Origin: CAZLMW01 sp964560875
GTDB taxonomy: Bacteria; Myxococcota_A; UBA9042
Length of the DNA stretch: 64,000 nt
Direction: 5' to 3'
Assembly: GCA_964560875.1 (NCBI GenBank)
Contig: CAZLMW010000015.1
Location: 1 to 64,000, forward strand
Shown: positions 44,525-53,151 of the stretch, in pieces
Layout of the letters: each line of letters starts with the position of its first letter
Numbering within the stretch: the first letter of the stretch is position 1
Made by a program: the position numbers and the translations under genes
Notes under the pieces: model-generated
What the model was told of the DNA's origin: nothing
The model's database searches: none
What the model saw: the letters and a program-made list of their open reading frames with translations, nothing else

Positions 44525-45487
44525 ATGAAAGTGAGCGATGTGACGGCAGAATGTGCGTGTGGCCACCACGGTGCAATCGCGGATGAAGGGCTAGCGGAGG
44601 CCGTTGGCGATGAGCCGACGATGGCGAACCTCGGCCGTGGCTATGACCACATCGGCTGCCCCAGCTGTGCCGCGCCCGAGGTGTCGGTCTTTGTTGGCGG
44701 GGCGCTGATGTTCGACTGCGACCAGTTGCAGCGCTGTGTCGTGGCGGATTGTGGCGCGCCGATTCCACTCCCGAGGCTGGCCGCTGTGCCAGGCTGCACG
44801 CGGTGTCTGCAGTGCGAATTGGACGGCGAGATGGGGGCTGAGCAGACACCACCGATTCCAAGCGCGGTGCGGCGTTGCCCAGATTGTGGTCGACCAACCG
44901 TGTGCGCCAGACCGCGCCACGGCGGCGGCTGGTACGTCAGTTGCGCGGCGTATCGGAAGTTTGCGAAGAAGGGCGATCCGGCGGCGTGTGCGTGGATTCG
45001 GGACTACACGGCAGTGGGCCGTGACCCCGGCCGAGGGACGGCCGTGGCGGTTGCGGCAAGATCGGTCGGTGCGGAAGAGAAGTGGCTGTTGCCGGTGCCA
45101 GTCGGTTTGGCAGGTGGCCGGCTGGGCGATGGTCGGTTGAGAAGTAGCTCGAATGTCGGAGAGGAGCTCGCGGAGCTGGCGCAGATGGCGTGGGAGTTGC
45201 GGGCGGAGAAGAAGGCGGTCGAGAAGAAGCTGGCGGCGGCGAACGAGGCGTTGTTAGCGGCGTTGGGAGATCGGAGGTCGTTGGTGTTGGGCGAGTTCGT
45301 TGTGCATAAGCGCGGGCGTCCGGAGCGGCTGAAGGTGGTCGATGAGGGCCAGGTGCCGGCGGCGTGGTGCGTCATGAAGCCCGATTCGATGCGGATTCAG
45401 CGGCATTTTGTCCAGACCGGTGAGGTGTTGTCGGGGACGCAGGTCGTTGCTGGCAAAGAATGGGTGCAAATGCGGACGCGGCGATGA
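44525..45487 (+). CDS. Zinc-ribbon protein with C-terminal phage Gp157-like domain
   Basis: 320 aa from ATG 44525, with GGAGG six to nine bases upstream. There are several Cys pairs: CACGHH, CPSC, C..CVVADC, CTRCLQC, CPDC (~118) and C-x(11)-C spacing that looks like topoisomerase-type zinc ribbons. Residues 215-245 form a coiled coil (ELAQMAWELRAEKKAVEKKL). The C-terminal domain reads FVVHKRGRPERLKVVDEG, VPAAWCVMKPDSMRIQRHFV and TGEVLSGTQVVAGKEWV, matching the end of siphovirus Gp157 proteins (K-P-D-x(2)-x-I-x(4)-x(2)-G-E-x-V-x-G-x-x). Gp157 was described as a phage host-interference protein. It is divergent from an ERCC4 nuclease. Role unknown. Confidence 0.75.
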   Translation: MKVSDVTAECACGHHGAIADEGLAEAVGDEPTMANLGRGYDHIGCPSCAAPEVSVFVGGALMFDCDQLQRCVVADCGAPIPLPRLAAVPGCTRCLQCELDGEMGAEQTPPIPSAVRRCPDCGRPTVCARPRHGGGWYVSCAAYRKFAKKGDPAACAWIRDYTAVGRDPGRGTAVAVAARSVGAEEKWLLPVPVGLAGGRLGDGRLRSSSNVGEELAELAQMAWELRAEKKAVEKKLAAANEALLAALGDRRSLVLGEFVVHKRGRPERLKVVDEGQVPAAWCVMKPDSMRIQRHFVQTGEVLSGTQVVAGKEWVQMRTRR

Positions 45488-45978
45488 GACCTTCGCGCTC
45501 GGCATGAGCATCTCACAACGATGCGCATTGACCTTCGGCCGCGCCGCCAGGGACTTGGTGATGACCTTTGTTGAGGGTATCGTGGTTGGTGGAGGCGCCG
45601 GGAGTCGAAAACGCTCACATCCTTGAATTTCAATGGGTTACGTTAACATATCGTTCCCGACCGTGCGGCGGAAGTAGCTGAAATTCTTGGGTTGGTGGTT
45701 TCGAGGCGAAATCGGCGGATTGGAGCGCAGTCGTGCGTTTAGCGTTTCAATCGTTCCCGAGCGATGGGCTTATAGTGTTGCGTTTGGGCGGTTTTTCCGG
45801 GCGTGGCGAGGCCGAATTTGGCGGTTTCAGACCGGTGGTCTGACCGCTCGTCGTGTGTTGCGCAATCACTCGTCCCCGAATTGTCACGAACCGCATCCTC
45901 CACACCCTGACGGCCTCGATTTGAGCAGGGCAACCGTGTATTTTCATCATCAACGACCAATGGAGTTCACCCGTGTTG
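45488..45978. other. 491-bp intergenic stretch with a strong hairpin
   Basis: No gene is convincing here. A hairpin lies at 45821-45847. An 11-base string ATCGTTCCCGA occurs twice (around 45651 and 45747). The stretch is lower in GC than its flanks, which suggests junction DNA between two accessory blocks. Confidence 0.4.
45821..45847. terminator. Strong hairpin, possible terminator or attenuator
   Basis: TCAGACC and GGTCTGA form a perfect 7-bp stem around GGT, extended by GCGG/CCGC across a two-base bulge. No T-tract follows on either strand. It lies 336 bp after the Gp157-like gene and 132 bp before the TPR gene. Confidence 0.35.
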
Positions 45979-46869
45979 ATGCAACCGACCGAGGCCGGAC
46001 AAGTTGGCTTGGCTCCGCTGGCCGTTCCAGACAACCCACCTGAAGTTGCTCGTCGGGATACGAGCGGGCGAGTGCGAAATCTGACATATGCGAAACGGTT
46101 GTGTGGCGTTTCGGCAATTGTCATTGCCGTATTCGGCGTTGCGCTCGTCCCAGAGGCGCGGGCCGACGGCAAGACTGCGTCGGCGATCGAGAAACTCGCA
46201 GAACAGCATACGCGGACCGGGAATCATCGGCAGGCGGCCAAGGCATATCGTCTGGCCTGGCAGAAACACCCGATCGCCATTCGATATCTGGCGCTGGCCG
46301 GGGACGCTTACCTGCGGGCGGGCGACGTGCCACGAGCCCGTGAGCAATTCGAAATGGTGCTCTCGTTGGCGGAATCACACAGTACGCTTGGCACGGAAGC
46401 GCGGGCAAAACTGTCGCAGACACGCCGGTCCAGCGCCGCGACTGGTGAGACGGTCCGCCATTCGCGGGGCATCCAACCAGCGACGCCGGCGCAACACACG
46501 AACCGAAACTCGTCACGTGGCCGAACAGGCGCGGGCGACCGACGGCGGGCCGTCGGGCCACCGCGGACTCGCACCGTCCGGATTGGGCGCAGGCTCCATC
46601 GCGTACCGTGGGACGCTCCTGCACGACCGGAGGTTGCCGGCGTCGGACGCATAATCGTGGGATGGGTGGCGTGCGGCGTTGGCGCAGTAGCTGCGGGGAC
46701 CGGCATGGCCGCGAACAACAAGACTCTTGTCTTCGGCGGCGGGGGCGCGAGCGTCGTCGGACTTGTGCTGGCGCTCTCCGGTCACATATCTCGAGCGAGT
46801 GGAAGGGACGCCCTTCGTCGATGGAAGGCAAAGTGGGACTTGGACTACAAGCGCGTCCATCGACGGTGA
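45979..46869 (+). CDS. Exported/membrane TPR-like protein
   Basis: 296 aa, start ATG 45979 (GTG and TTG codons just upstream are alternatives). A hydrophobic segment at ~40-60 (LCGVSAIVIAVFGVALVPEA) precedes one to two TPR units: EKLAEQHTRTGNHRQAAKAY, then YLALAGDAYLRAGDVPRAREQFEMV. A basic, unstructured middle (150-205) follows. Two membrane helices close the protein (IIVGWVACGVGAVAAGTGM and VFGGGGASVVGLVLALSG). The layout matches PEGA/TPR membrane proteins common in myxobacteria. It is probably a single gene; the end abuts the truncated DUF1186-like gene. Confidence 0.7.
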   Translation: MQPTEAGQVGLAPLAVPDNPPEVARRDTSGRVRNLTYAKRLCGVSAIVIAVFGVALVPEARADGKTASAIEKLAEQHTRTGNHRQAAKAYRLAWQKHPIAIRYLALAGDAYLRAGDVPRAREQFEMVLSLAESHSTLGTEARAKLSQTRRSSAATGETVRHSRGIQPATPAQHTNRNSSRGRTGAGDRRRAVGPPRTRTVRIGRRLHRVPWDAPARPEVAGVGRIIVGWVACGVGAVAAGTGMAANNKTLVFGGGGASVVGLVLALSGHISRASGRDALRRWKAKWDLDYKRVHRR

Positions 46870-46913
46870 CTGGCTCGTCGAGGCCGAGATCGCCGTGGCG
46901 TTGTGGCACCGAG

Positions 46914-47642
46914 ATGGAATCGGGCGCAGTGCGCCTTTACGGTGGTGCATTTAACGGGCGAACGCCTCCGAAACGGGCGCGCCGAGCTCCAGCATTCGAT
47001 TCAGCACGGTGCATCCAAGACGCACCTCGACGTTTTGTCGACGACCTGCTTGGAGACGGCATCAGCGAGTTCGTTCCCGCCGCGCTGCACCGCACCTCGG
47101 GTGGCACCTGCGAGGCGTTGGTCGCGGCGGTTGTTGACGAATCGGCACCTTCGACCCTGCGCGAGATGGCGGCCGAGGCCCTGATCTTCGCCGCTGCAGC
47201 CGGCCACGTCACCGTCGAATCGGTCGCCGAGCACCTGGTGGCCTGCATCGACGCGATCCCGGACAAGGCCGGGAGCGCGCTCGGTGGGTGGTTCGTCTCG
47301 ATGGCGCTTGACCTGGGCGCGGCGCACCTCGCGCCACGGCTGCGTGCAGCGTTCGCAAGAGGTGCGATCGACACGCTGCTGGTAGGCGTCCATGACGTCA
47401 CCGATGAAGCGTCTGCAGGGGGATGGTCGACGCCGCAGTGGTTGCGCGAACACCTCGAGCACGCCGAGCGGGACGACATCCACAGTTGGCTCAGCGGCTG
47501 GGCGTGGTTCAACGAACCGGTCGGCGCCAAATCCACGGCGTCAACTCGGCCATCAAGCCGGGCTGTCAAGCCGCCCAAGCGGGGACGGAAGTCCAAGAGG
47601 AAGGCCAAACGTGGCAAGCGCAAAGGCGGTAGGAGGCGGTGA
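46914..47642 (+). CDS. DUF1186-like protein, probably lacking its N-terminus
   Basis: 242 aa from ATG 46914. The frame stays open further upstream, but there it runs antisense-like through the end of the preceding gene. The core DDLLGDGISEFVPAALHR, then DESAPSTLREMAAEALIFAA, resembles DUF1186 helical repeats (a pattern of HEAT-like hairpins and a conserved ALxALxF-type segment). In full-length members ~100 residues of similar repeats precede this part and are missing here. The C-terminus is a Lys/Arg-rich tail (~35 residues). The reading may be a 5'-truncated remnant or a short active form; I cannot tell which. Confidence 0.5.
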   Translation: MESGAVRLYGGAFNGRTPPKRARRAPAFDSARCIQDAPRRFVDDLLGDGISEFVPAALHRTSGGTCEALVAAVVDESAPSTLREMAAEALIFAAAAGHVTVESVAEHLVACIDAIPDKAGSALGGWFVSMALDLGAAHLAPRLRAAFARGAIDTLLVGVHDVTDEASAGGWSTPQWLREHLEHAERDDIHSWLSGWAWFNEPVGAKSTASTRPSSRAVKPPKRGRKSKRKAKRGKRKGGRRR

Positions 47643-47667
47643 CGATGTCGGGGTTACGGAGGGATCG

Positions 47668-49008
47668 ATGAGGCGAACCGACTTGCGTCAGCGATTGGCG
47701 TGGCTGAGCGAGGACGCCCTCACGGACATCATCCTGGCCCTGCACGACCACGACCCGAGCATCGGCACTGTGATCACGGCCATGCTGCCGGCAAGGTTGG
47801 ACGGTGCGGACCTCGAGGCGCTTGGCCGCCGGGTGACGTCCATCGTATGCGGCGTCGGGCACGACTGGCGTGCTTCTGGCGTGGCGTCCATGGCGTTGGC
47901 ACGACTCAAGGCGCTTGGAGATGCGGCGCTTCAGCGAGGCGACACACATCGGGCGGCCGACATCTTTGTGACCATCGCGCACGGCGTCTTGCCGGGCTAC
48001 CTCGGTATCCGCGACAACGAGAGCGAGATCGCCTGCGTCGTCGGCGAGTGCGTGGAGGACGTGGGGCGTTGTCTCGCTGCTTGCGACGTGCCGGCGCGTC
48101 GCCTGCGGCTTTGGGAAGCGCTTTTCCACATCTACCGCTGGGACACCCTGGAGCATGGCGGCTTCGGCATGGGCGAGCCCGTGGTGGAGGTTCTTCGCGA
48201 CGTCGCAACGCCCGACGAGAGCGTTTGGTTCGCGGACCGCACGCTCGCCGTGGTCGAAGCGCTGCCGACCGAGGATTGGTGGGGACGCGAGTTTGGCGGG
48301 AGGCTCGTGCTCGAACTATTGGATGGCCGGATCGACGCCGAGGGGCGGCTCGATGTCATGCGTAGGACTGGGCTCACGGTTGAGTGGGTAGAAGAATTGC
48401 TCAAGGTCGGGCGGTGCGAAGAGGCCGTGACCGTCGCGCAAGACGCCGACAAGAAGAACGTGGTGCGCGTCGCCGATATGTTGGAGAAGGCCGGACGGCA
48501 CGAGGCCGCGTTGAAGCTGGTGGCCGACCATCCGAGCACCGTCGAGCCCTACAACCATGCTGTTCAGCGGTGGTTGGAAGCGCGAGGGCGCCCTGTCCCT
48601 GAGGCGCAGATTCGCCTCGGTCATCTCATGACCCGATTCGAGCGCAGCGTGACGATTGGGGCGTTCCGGAAGCTGTGTGCCACCGCCGTGAAGGCAGGGC
48701 GCACGGAACAGGCGTTGGGGCATGCCCTGTTGTGCGTGCGGACGGATCGCGTGGCCGACCAGCCGGTACGCGTTCGGCTGCTTGCGCGCCTGGGTCGGTT
48801 TGAGGAGGCGCTTGCTGTGCTTGACGGCCTACCCGACGGGAACTGGTCCTCGGCGGCCGAAGCGACGGCGATGCTTGCCGAGGGGGCCGCGCCGGAGGTG
48901 GCGAGAGGGCTCTACGTCCGCCTGGTCGAACGGTGGGATGCACGGGATACGAAGGCAGGCCGGCAGAAGGTGGCGCGCTTCACGGAACGCCTCAAACAGC
49001 TTGGTTGA
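47668..49008 (+). CDS. Helical-repeat protein of unknown function
   Basis: 446 aa from ATG 47668, with GGAGGGA five bases upstream; the preceding gene ends 25 bp earlier. The N-terminal RQRLAWLSEDALTDIILAL plus HDPSIGTVITAMLPARL looks like the start of the DUF6880/SWIM-associated helical family as I recall it. The rest is a chain of helix pairs (ALGDAALQRGDTHRAADIFV; LLKVGRCEEAVTVAQDADK; MLEKAGRHEAALKLVADHP; ALLCVRTDRVADQPVRVRLL) of TPR style. There are no catalytic motifs or signal peptide. It is likely a cytoplasmic scaffold protein. SWIM/SNF2 genes occur elsewhere in the window but not next to it. Confidence 0.75.
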   Translation: MRRTDLRQRLAWLSEDALTDIILALHDHDPSIGTVITAMLPARLDGADLEALGRRVTSIVCGVGHDWRASGVASMALARLKALGDAALQRGDTHRAADIFVTIAHGVLPGYLGIRDNESEIACVVGECVEDVGRCLAACDVPARRLRLWEALFHIYRWDTLEHGGFGMGEPVVEVLRDVATPDESVWFADRTLAVVEALPTEDWWGREFGGRLVLELLDGRIDAEGRLDVMRRTGLTVEWVEELLKVGRCEEAVTVAQDADKKNVVRVADMLEKAGRHEAALKLVADHPSTVEPYNHAVQRWLEARGRPVPEAQIRLGHLMTRFERSVTIGAFRKLCATAVKAGRTEQALGHALLCVRTDRVADQPVRVRLLARLGRFEEALAVLDGLPDGNWSSAAEATAMLAEGAAPEVARGLYVRLVERWDARDTKAGRQKVARFTERLKQLG

Positions 49009-49082
49009 GCGCCTGCTTGGCGGCTGCTCTTTGATGTGCAAGAATATTCTGTCTGCACAACAACCAGCATCCGGAGGCACCC

Positions 49083-50480
49083 GTGGCCTACGTCCGCAAG
49101 AAAGGCAACCAGCTCTGCGTCGTCCAAGGGCGACGTGACCCCGAAACCAAGAAGGTGGTGCAAACCACCTTGTTCACGATCTACTCCAAGGCTGAGGCCC
49201 TTGCCGCGACCGGTGAGCAGTCGTACGTCTTCCGTAACCTGATCCAGTCCGACAACCCGCAAGTTCGGTTCGATTGGGCAAAGATCGACGCGGCGATTCG
49301 CAGCAATCTCGACCATCTGCCTGACCTCTACGCCTACAAGAAAGAGCGCGTCGAGGCGGGCTTTCGCGAGGCGCTGCAGCAGTTCACGTTCGAGTTGGCG
49401 AGCGCCGACCCACGCAGCCTGGTCTCGTCAGCGAGGACCCTGCAAGCCAACCGCCACGAGCTGCAGTGGCTGCGCGACATGATCGACTGGCGGCTCAAGC
49501 ATTGCGACCAGGAGGAGGACGACTGGAACGCGGATAACCCCTTCTATTGGCGCACGATCAGCAACCGTCGCGCCGTGCCGCTCGAGGCGTGGGAGGAGTT
49601 GGAGTCGCTCTTCAACAAGGGCGAGTACGACAGGGTTGCAGCCCTTGCGCGACTCATGACCGAGTGTTGGCCGAAGTTCACGGTCGGCTTCAACTACCGC
49701 GGACTCGTCGAGATGGAGCGGTGCGACTTCGGCGCCGCCGTCAAGCACTTTGACCGGGCGATCGAAGTCGGACGGTCGGCATTTCCCAAGAGGATCGCCA
49801 AGGAGCGTTGGTGGCTCGATACGGACACGCGACCGTACATCCGAGCCCTCATCTACAAGGCACAGGCGCTCAACCGGGCGGGCGACCTCGACGCGTCGTT
49901 GGCGCTGATCGACGTGCTGGAGAAGAAGTGCCACCAAGACATCACCGCCGCTGCGGAACGGGCGCCCGTGTTGCTCAACGCGGGTCGATTCGCAGCGGCC
50001 GAAAGGGCATCCCGGTACGTCATGGGGGTGTATCCGGCGTATGCGCTGATTCGCGGATTCTCGCTGTACGAGCTGGGCCGTGCCGAGTCGGCTCTTGCGT
50101 CCTGGCTGGTCGGGGCGCTGCGGTTTCCAAGGTCCGCGCGGATGCTGGTCGGATTGGCGCGGGGGACCGCACCCAAGTCGTACTTTGAGGTCGAGGATCA
50201 CAACGCCGGGGTTCACCACAGCCGAAACCTGGACGCGTACCTGGGGCGGAGGCGGTTGCGGTCGAAGGCGTTCTTCAGGCGGGTGATGAACGACCCCGAG
50301 GTCGTCGCGCTGATCGTCGAGGCGAAGGACGTGAAGCAACGGTGGCGGGACAGTGACGGTGACGAGAGTCGCGGGTTGCGAGCACGCATGGCGGAGATGG
50401 AGACCGAGGCGTTCGCCGAAAAGCAGGCTCGCGGGCTCTACCGCTTGCTGCAGGGTGAGACGGCTGGCGGCGTGTGTTGA
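49083..50480 (+). CDS. TPR-containing cytoplasmic protein
   Basis: 465 aa from GTG 49083, supported by GGAGG eight bases upstream. The N-terminal ~45 residues (MAYVRKKGNQLCVVQGRRDP) form a small basic beta segment as in transposase- or recombinase-like N-termini, but no catalytic domain follows. The remainder is TPR-like: LFNKGEYDRVAALARLMTE, GFNYRGLVEMERCDFGAAVK, YKAQALNRAGDLDASLALID, and APVLLNAGRFAAAERASRYV. It lies 74 bp downstream of another helical-repeat gene on the same strand. No partner protein is obvious. Function unknown. Confidence 0.8.
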   Translation: MAYVRKKGNQLCVVQGRRDPETKKVVQTTLFTIYSKAEALAATGEQSYVFRNLIQSDNPQVRFDWAKIDAAIRSNLDHLPDLYAYKKERVEAGFREALQQFTFELASADPRSLVSSARTLQANRHELQWLRDMIDWRLKHCDQEEDDWNADNPFYWRTISNRRAVPLEAWEELESLFNKGEYDRVAALARLMTECWPKFTVGFNYRGLVEMERCDFGAAVKHFDRAIEVGRSAFPKRIAKERWWLDTDTRPYIRALIYKAQALNRAGDLDASLALIDVLEKKCHQDITAAAERAPVLLNAGRFAAAERASRYVMGVYPAYALIRGFSLYELGRAESALASWLVGALRFPRSARMLVGLARGTAPKSYFEVEDHNAGVHHSRNLDAYLGRRRLRSKAFFRRVMNDPEVVALIVEAKDVKQRWRDSDGDESRGLRARMAEMETEAFAEKQARGLYRLLQGETAGGVC

Positions 50481-50504
50481 ACTCGGCCGCGTTCAGGCGA
50501 CTGC

Positions 50505-50728
50505 TCAGTTTCGCTCAACGACATCCCAGATCCTTGCGAAAGAGACCTTGATATCCGCGAGGGCTACCGAAATCTCGCGCGCTAATTTTGATAGCGGAGC
50601 TCCGCCATACCCTTGGAGCGCGGTGCCGGGCGAGATTTCGAGGTAGGTACCGACTTCGTCCGTCGGTGTCCGCCACCATAGTTCGGTCTCGCGGCGAAAT
50701 GGCGGGTTCGTGCCGTGCGGCGCGTGTA
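50505..50728 (-). pseudogene. Possible C-terminal fragment of an unknown gene
   Basis: On the minus strand the frame ending at 50505 codes ETELWWRTPTDEVGTYLEIS, then ALQGYGGAPLSKLAREISVA and a final ARIWDVVERN, which looks like real protein sequence. Upstream of about 50730 the frame turns into a shadow of the GIY-YIG-like gene, and there is no credible start. It may be the remnant of a disrupted gene, or a small gene with an unusual start codon. Confidence 0.3.
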
Positions 50729-51337
50729 CTACCGCTGTCGACGGCTGGATTTTCGCCGTGCCTGCGGTTTGGTGCGTCCGCGGTACTCCACCAACCGCCC
50801 CAGCTCGTCCGATGCCTGCTCCGGTTCCACGCTTGTCACAAGTCGTATCGGCTGGAACGGGTAGAGGCCGCGCCGTGGCACAAGTCGGCGAGATGGGTCC
50901 AGATCCGTCACGGTGACCACCGGCCACCGCGTGAGGCTGCCGCCGTTCGCCTTGGGGATCCACGCGATGTAGACGCAATTCCAGTCCGAGCGCCACTTGC
51001 CGTCGCTGTCTTTGGACCTGTTCTTCCCTTTCATCGTGAAGCGAGCGTTCGCGGCACGGATGACGCGTTTCTCAAGGGCTTCCGTCTCCCCCCAGTCGCA
51101 CGTCCAATTCAGCACAGCGAGGTTGCAGCGAGGTCGGCTGCCGCTGTCCCGAACGTGCTCCAGCAGTCGTCGCTCCGGGTACGCGCTTCGGCCCACGTAG
51201 ACGTCGGCTGAGACCTCCGCGACGGCGTCGAGTATGCGGCTGATCGCCCTGTCAAGCTCCTTGTCGTGGACGCCGCAGAGAAAGCCCTTTCGGTTCGGCT
51301 CGCGCCAACAGTCATTGGCCCGACAGGTCAGTCGCAT
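50729..51337 (-). CDS. GIY-YIG-like nuclease-domain protein
   Basis: 202 aa from ATG 51337, with GGAGGG upstream; ATGs at 51373 and 51382 would extend it into the operator. A short Cys segment (CRANDCWREPNRKGFLCGVH) resembles a small zinc finger. The core ADVYVGRSAYPERRLLEHV has the Y-V-G...R-x(3)-H signature of GIY-YIG nucleases (Y-V-G replacing Y-I-G, with Arg after the helix), and the acidic ETEALEKRVI fits the metal-binding Glu helix. A basic tail follows (KPQARRKSSRRQR). It is divergent from an XRE regulator over a palindromic operator. GIY-YIG proteins cut DNA in defence and mobile elements. Confidence 0.6.
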   Translation of the reverse strand: MRLTCRANDCWREPNRKGFLCGVHDKELDRAISRILDAVAEVSADVYVGRSAYPERRLLEHVRDSGSRPRCNLAVLNWTCDWGETEALEKRVIRAANARFTMKGKNRSKDSDGKWRSDWNCVYIAWIPKANGGSLTRWPVVTVTDLDPSRRLVPRRGLYPFQPIRLVTSVEPEQASDELGRLVEYRGRTKPQARRKSSRRQR

Positions 51338-51366
51338 CGCGCCCTCCGTGTGCAGAAGTGTCGGAA

Positions 51367-51410
51367 AACGCATCGCATGCATGATCTAAAAGATCAACTC
51401 AACATGCGTT
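51367..51410. promoter_or_regulatory. Nested palindromic operator between the GIY-YIG-like and XRE genes
   Basis: An inner perfect inverted repeat TGATCT-AAA-AGATCA (51382-51396) lies inside an outer pair AACGCAT (51367-51373) / ATGCGTT (51404-51410). It is centrally placed between the divergent genes and 49 bp before the XRE start, so it is the likely binding site of that repressor. Confidence 0.55.
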
Positions 51411-51458
51411 CTTGAAACATGGCCACAGCGGGTGCACGGGTGCAGCGTGAACGCAGCC

Positions 51459-51818
51459 ATGGCCAAGCCACGCGACCCAGCTCTGCTCCGCCGACTCGGC
51501 GCCCGATTTCGCAGCATCCGGCTTGCTCGGGGCCGCACCCAAGAGGAAGTCGCTGCCGCGCTTGGTCTCCAGGCACCGACCGTGTCGCGATGGGAGACGG
51601 GTCGTGTGGGCTTGAGCCTCCCGGTGCTCGCCAAGGCTGCGGTGTATTTCAAAGTCAGTTTGGGCGATCTCGTTGGTGAAGACCGCGAGCTGCCAGACAG
51701 CCAATACGCCTTGGTCAGCGCTTGGACGTCTCTGACGGCGGAACAGCGCAGGTTGGTCTTCGCACTGATTGAGCAGCTGGCCGCCGGCAATGAGTCGGCT
51801 GACGATGCGTTGCCGTAG
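51459..51818 (+). CDS. XRE-family helix-turn-helix regulator
   Basis: 119 aa from ATG 51459. The HTH_3 domain is at residues 10-65: LGARFRSIRLARGRTQEEVA, then ALGLQAPTVSRWETGRVGLS, with LPVLAKAAVYFKVSLGDLVG. The C-terminal ~45 residues hold a helix (LTAEQRRLVFALIEQLAAG), likely for dimerisation. It is divergent from a GIY-YIG-like gene with a palindromic operator in between, so it probably represses both. Confidence 0.88.
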   Translation: MAKPRDPALLRRLGARFRSIRLARGRTQEEVAAALGLQAPTVSRWETGRVGLSLPVLAKAAVYFKVSLGDLVGEDRELPDSQYALVSAWTSLTAEQRRLVFALIEQLAAGNESADDALP

Positions 51819-51906
51819 ATACAGTGACTGTCAGATATCGGCCGAAGCGTCCAGACATGCTGAATCCCGGCGGGGTCCGGCTGCCCGCCGAGGCTTCCGC
51901 CCGCTT

Positions 51907-53151
51907 CTAGCGGAACCGCAGCCGGTATTCGCCGGGCAACAAGAGCCGTATGAACGCACGTTCCGGACAATCCACGTCGGTGACCGATTCTGGTCGCTTT
52001 CCTCTGAGTTGCAGGCGACCGCGTCGATACAGCCAGCTGACTTGATGCCGATCTCGGTGGCCCCAGCACCTGAGGGGGATCGGCCGGGTGCAGGCCGCAC
52101 GGCCCGACGCGACGACGCCACACAGTCGCAGAAAGCGGCCATGCGACCAGGTTTTTCGCCAGCCTTTCTTCCCACGAAACGTCAGATCGGACCAAGTGTA
52201 CTCCCACGCGACAACCCGAGCGTTGGCAACGAGCCGGAGCTTGGATTCCGTTGTTCTGCGGCGAAAATTCTCGATACGGCCATTGCAGTAGTAGGGCGCA
52301 GTCTGCACAAACCAGCCTCTGCGGGTGCGGAGCGCGACGACGCACTCGTCCACCACCGGACCGCAAGACAGTCGATCGGACACCCGAAAGAGCCGCGCCG
52401 ACCGGATCGGTCCGGACCGCGAAGTGACCGCCGGCCCCGTGTCTCTCACGCGGATTCGTGAGCCGCCTTCGCAGTCGTCGGACCGACGACCTGCTGTCAG
52501 GGAAGCTTTGAGCGCCGCGAGCGATCGATACGGGCCGGCGGCGGGCCGATGCTCAAGGTGGTTGTGCCACTTCGCGTCCTTGCTCCAGCTTTCGTCCGCG
52601 AGTGTCCGCATGGGCAGGAACCGCCCGGGGCAGGCGCGGGTCCTCGGTCTACTGCGATGCGCTTGGATCGCCTCTTCCGGCAGACAGTGCACCTTCCGGG
52701 CGGCGACGACGATCCAGTGCAGCGCCCGGAATTCAGCTGTCGTCGGTAGGAATTCGCGGGTGTCGCTGGCGAGCACCACGTGCAGCGCGGCTGGCTTGGC
52801 GGACGTCTTTCGGTATCCGATCACCGTCACCGAGACTTTCCTGTCTTCTGGCCGTGCCATGCCGATCCTAATCCAGAGAGAGTGGCCGGCGCCGGTCCCG
52901 CTCGATGCCTCCGTGACGCCTGCCACCTCCCGGCAGCCGGAGCGATGCACCACGATGCGGCGCAGTCGCTGCCGGCCCAGGTTGTTAATGAACGCCGCGG
53001 CCTTTTGGGCACTCGCCGGGCTCTCTTCGGTGTCGAAAATGACCGAGGTCACGCCACCGGAGAGCTGCACAGGGCCAGTGCTGCCGTCGACTATTGACGG
53101 GTTCAGGACCGAGACCAGCGCGGCCCCTGCGACAACAACTACGGGCATCAT
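51907..53151 (-). CDS. Exported protein of unknown function
   Basis: 414 aa from ATG 53151 (a second ATG follows directly). The N-terminus is a signal peptide or anchor (MMPVVVVAGAALVSVLNPSI). The next ~100 residues read GVTSVIFDTEESPASAQKAA, FINNLGRQRLRRIVVHRSGC and LWIRIGMARPEDRKVSVTVI; this is like a peptidoglycan- or LysM-type secreted domain, with strands and one or two Cys. The second half has ARVVAWEYTWSDLTFRGKKG and RRGWFVQTAPYYCNG, with Trp/Tyr-rich beta strands. The stop is 89 bp from the XRE stop on the other strand. No family is recognised. Confidence 0.6.
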   Translation of the reverse strand: MMPVVVVAGAALVSVLNPSIVDGSTGPVQLSGGVTSVIFDTEESPASAQKAAAFINNLGRQRLRRIVVHRSGCREVAGVTEASSGTGAGHSLWIRIGMARPEDRKVSVTVIGYRKTSAKPAALHVVLASDTREFLPTTAEFRALHWIVVAARKVHCLPEEAIQAHRSRPRTRACPGRFLPMRTLADESWSKDAKWHNHLEHRPAAGPYRSLAALKASLTAGRRSDDCEGGSRIRVRDTGPAVTSRSGPIRSARLFRVSDRLSCGPVVDECVVALRTRRGWFVQTAPYYCNGRIENFRRRTTESKLRLVANARVVAWEYTWSDLTFRGKKGWRKTWSHGRFLRLCGVVASGRAACTRPIPLRCWGHRDRHQVSWLYRRGRLQLRGKRPESVTDVDCPERAFIRLLLPGEYRLRFR

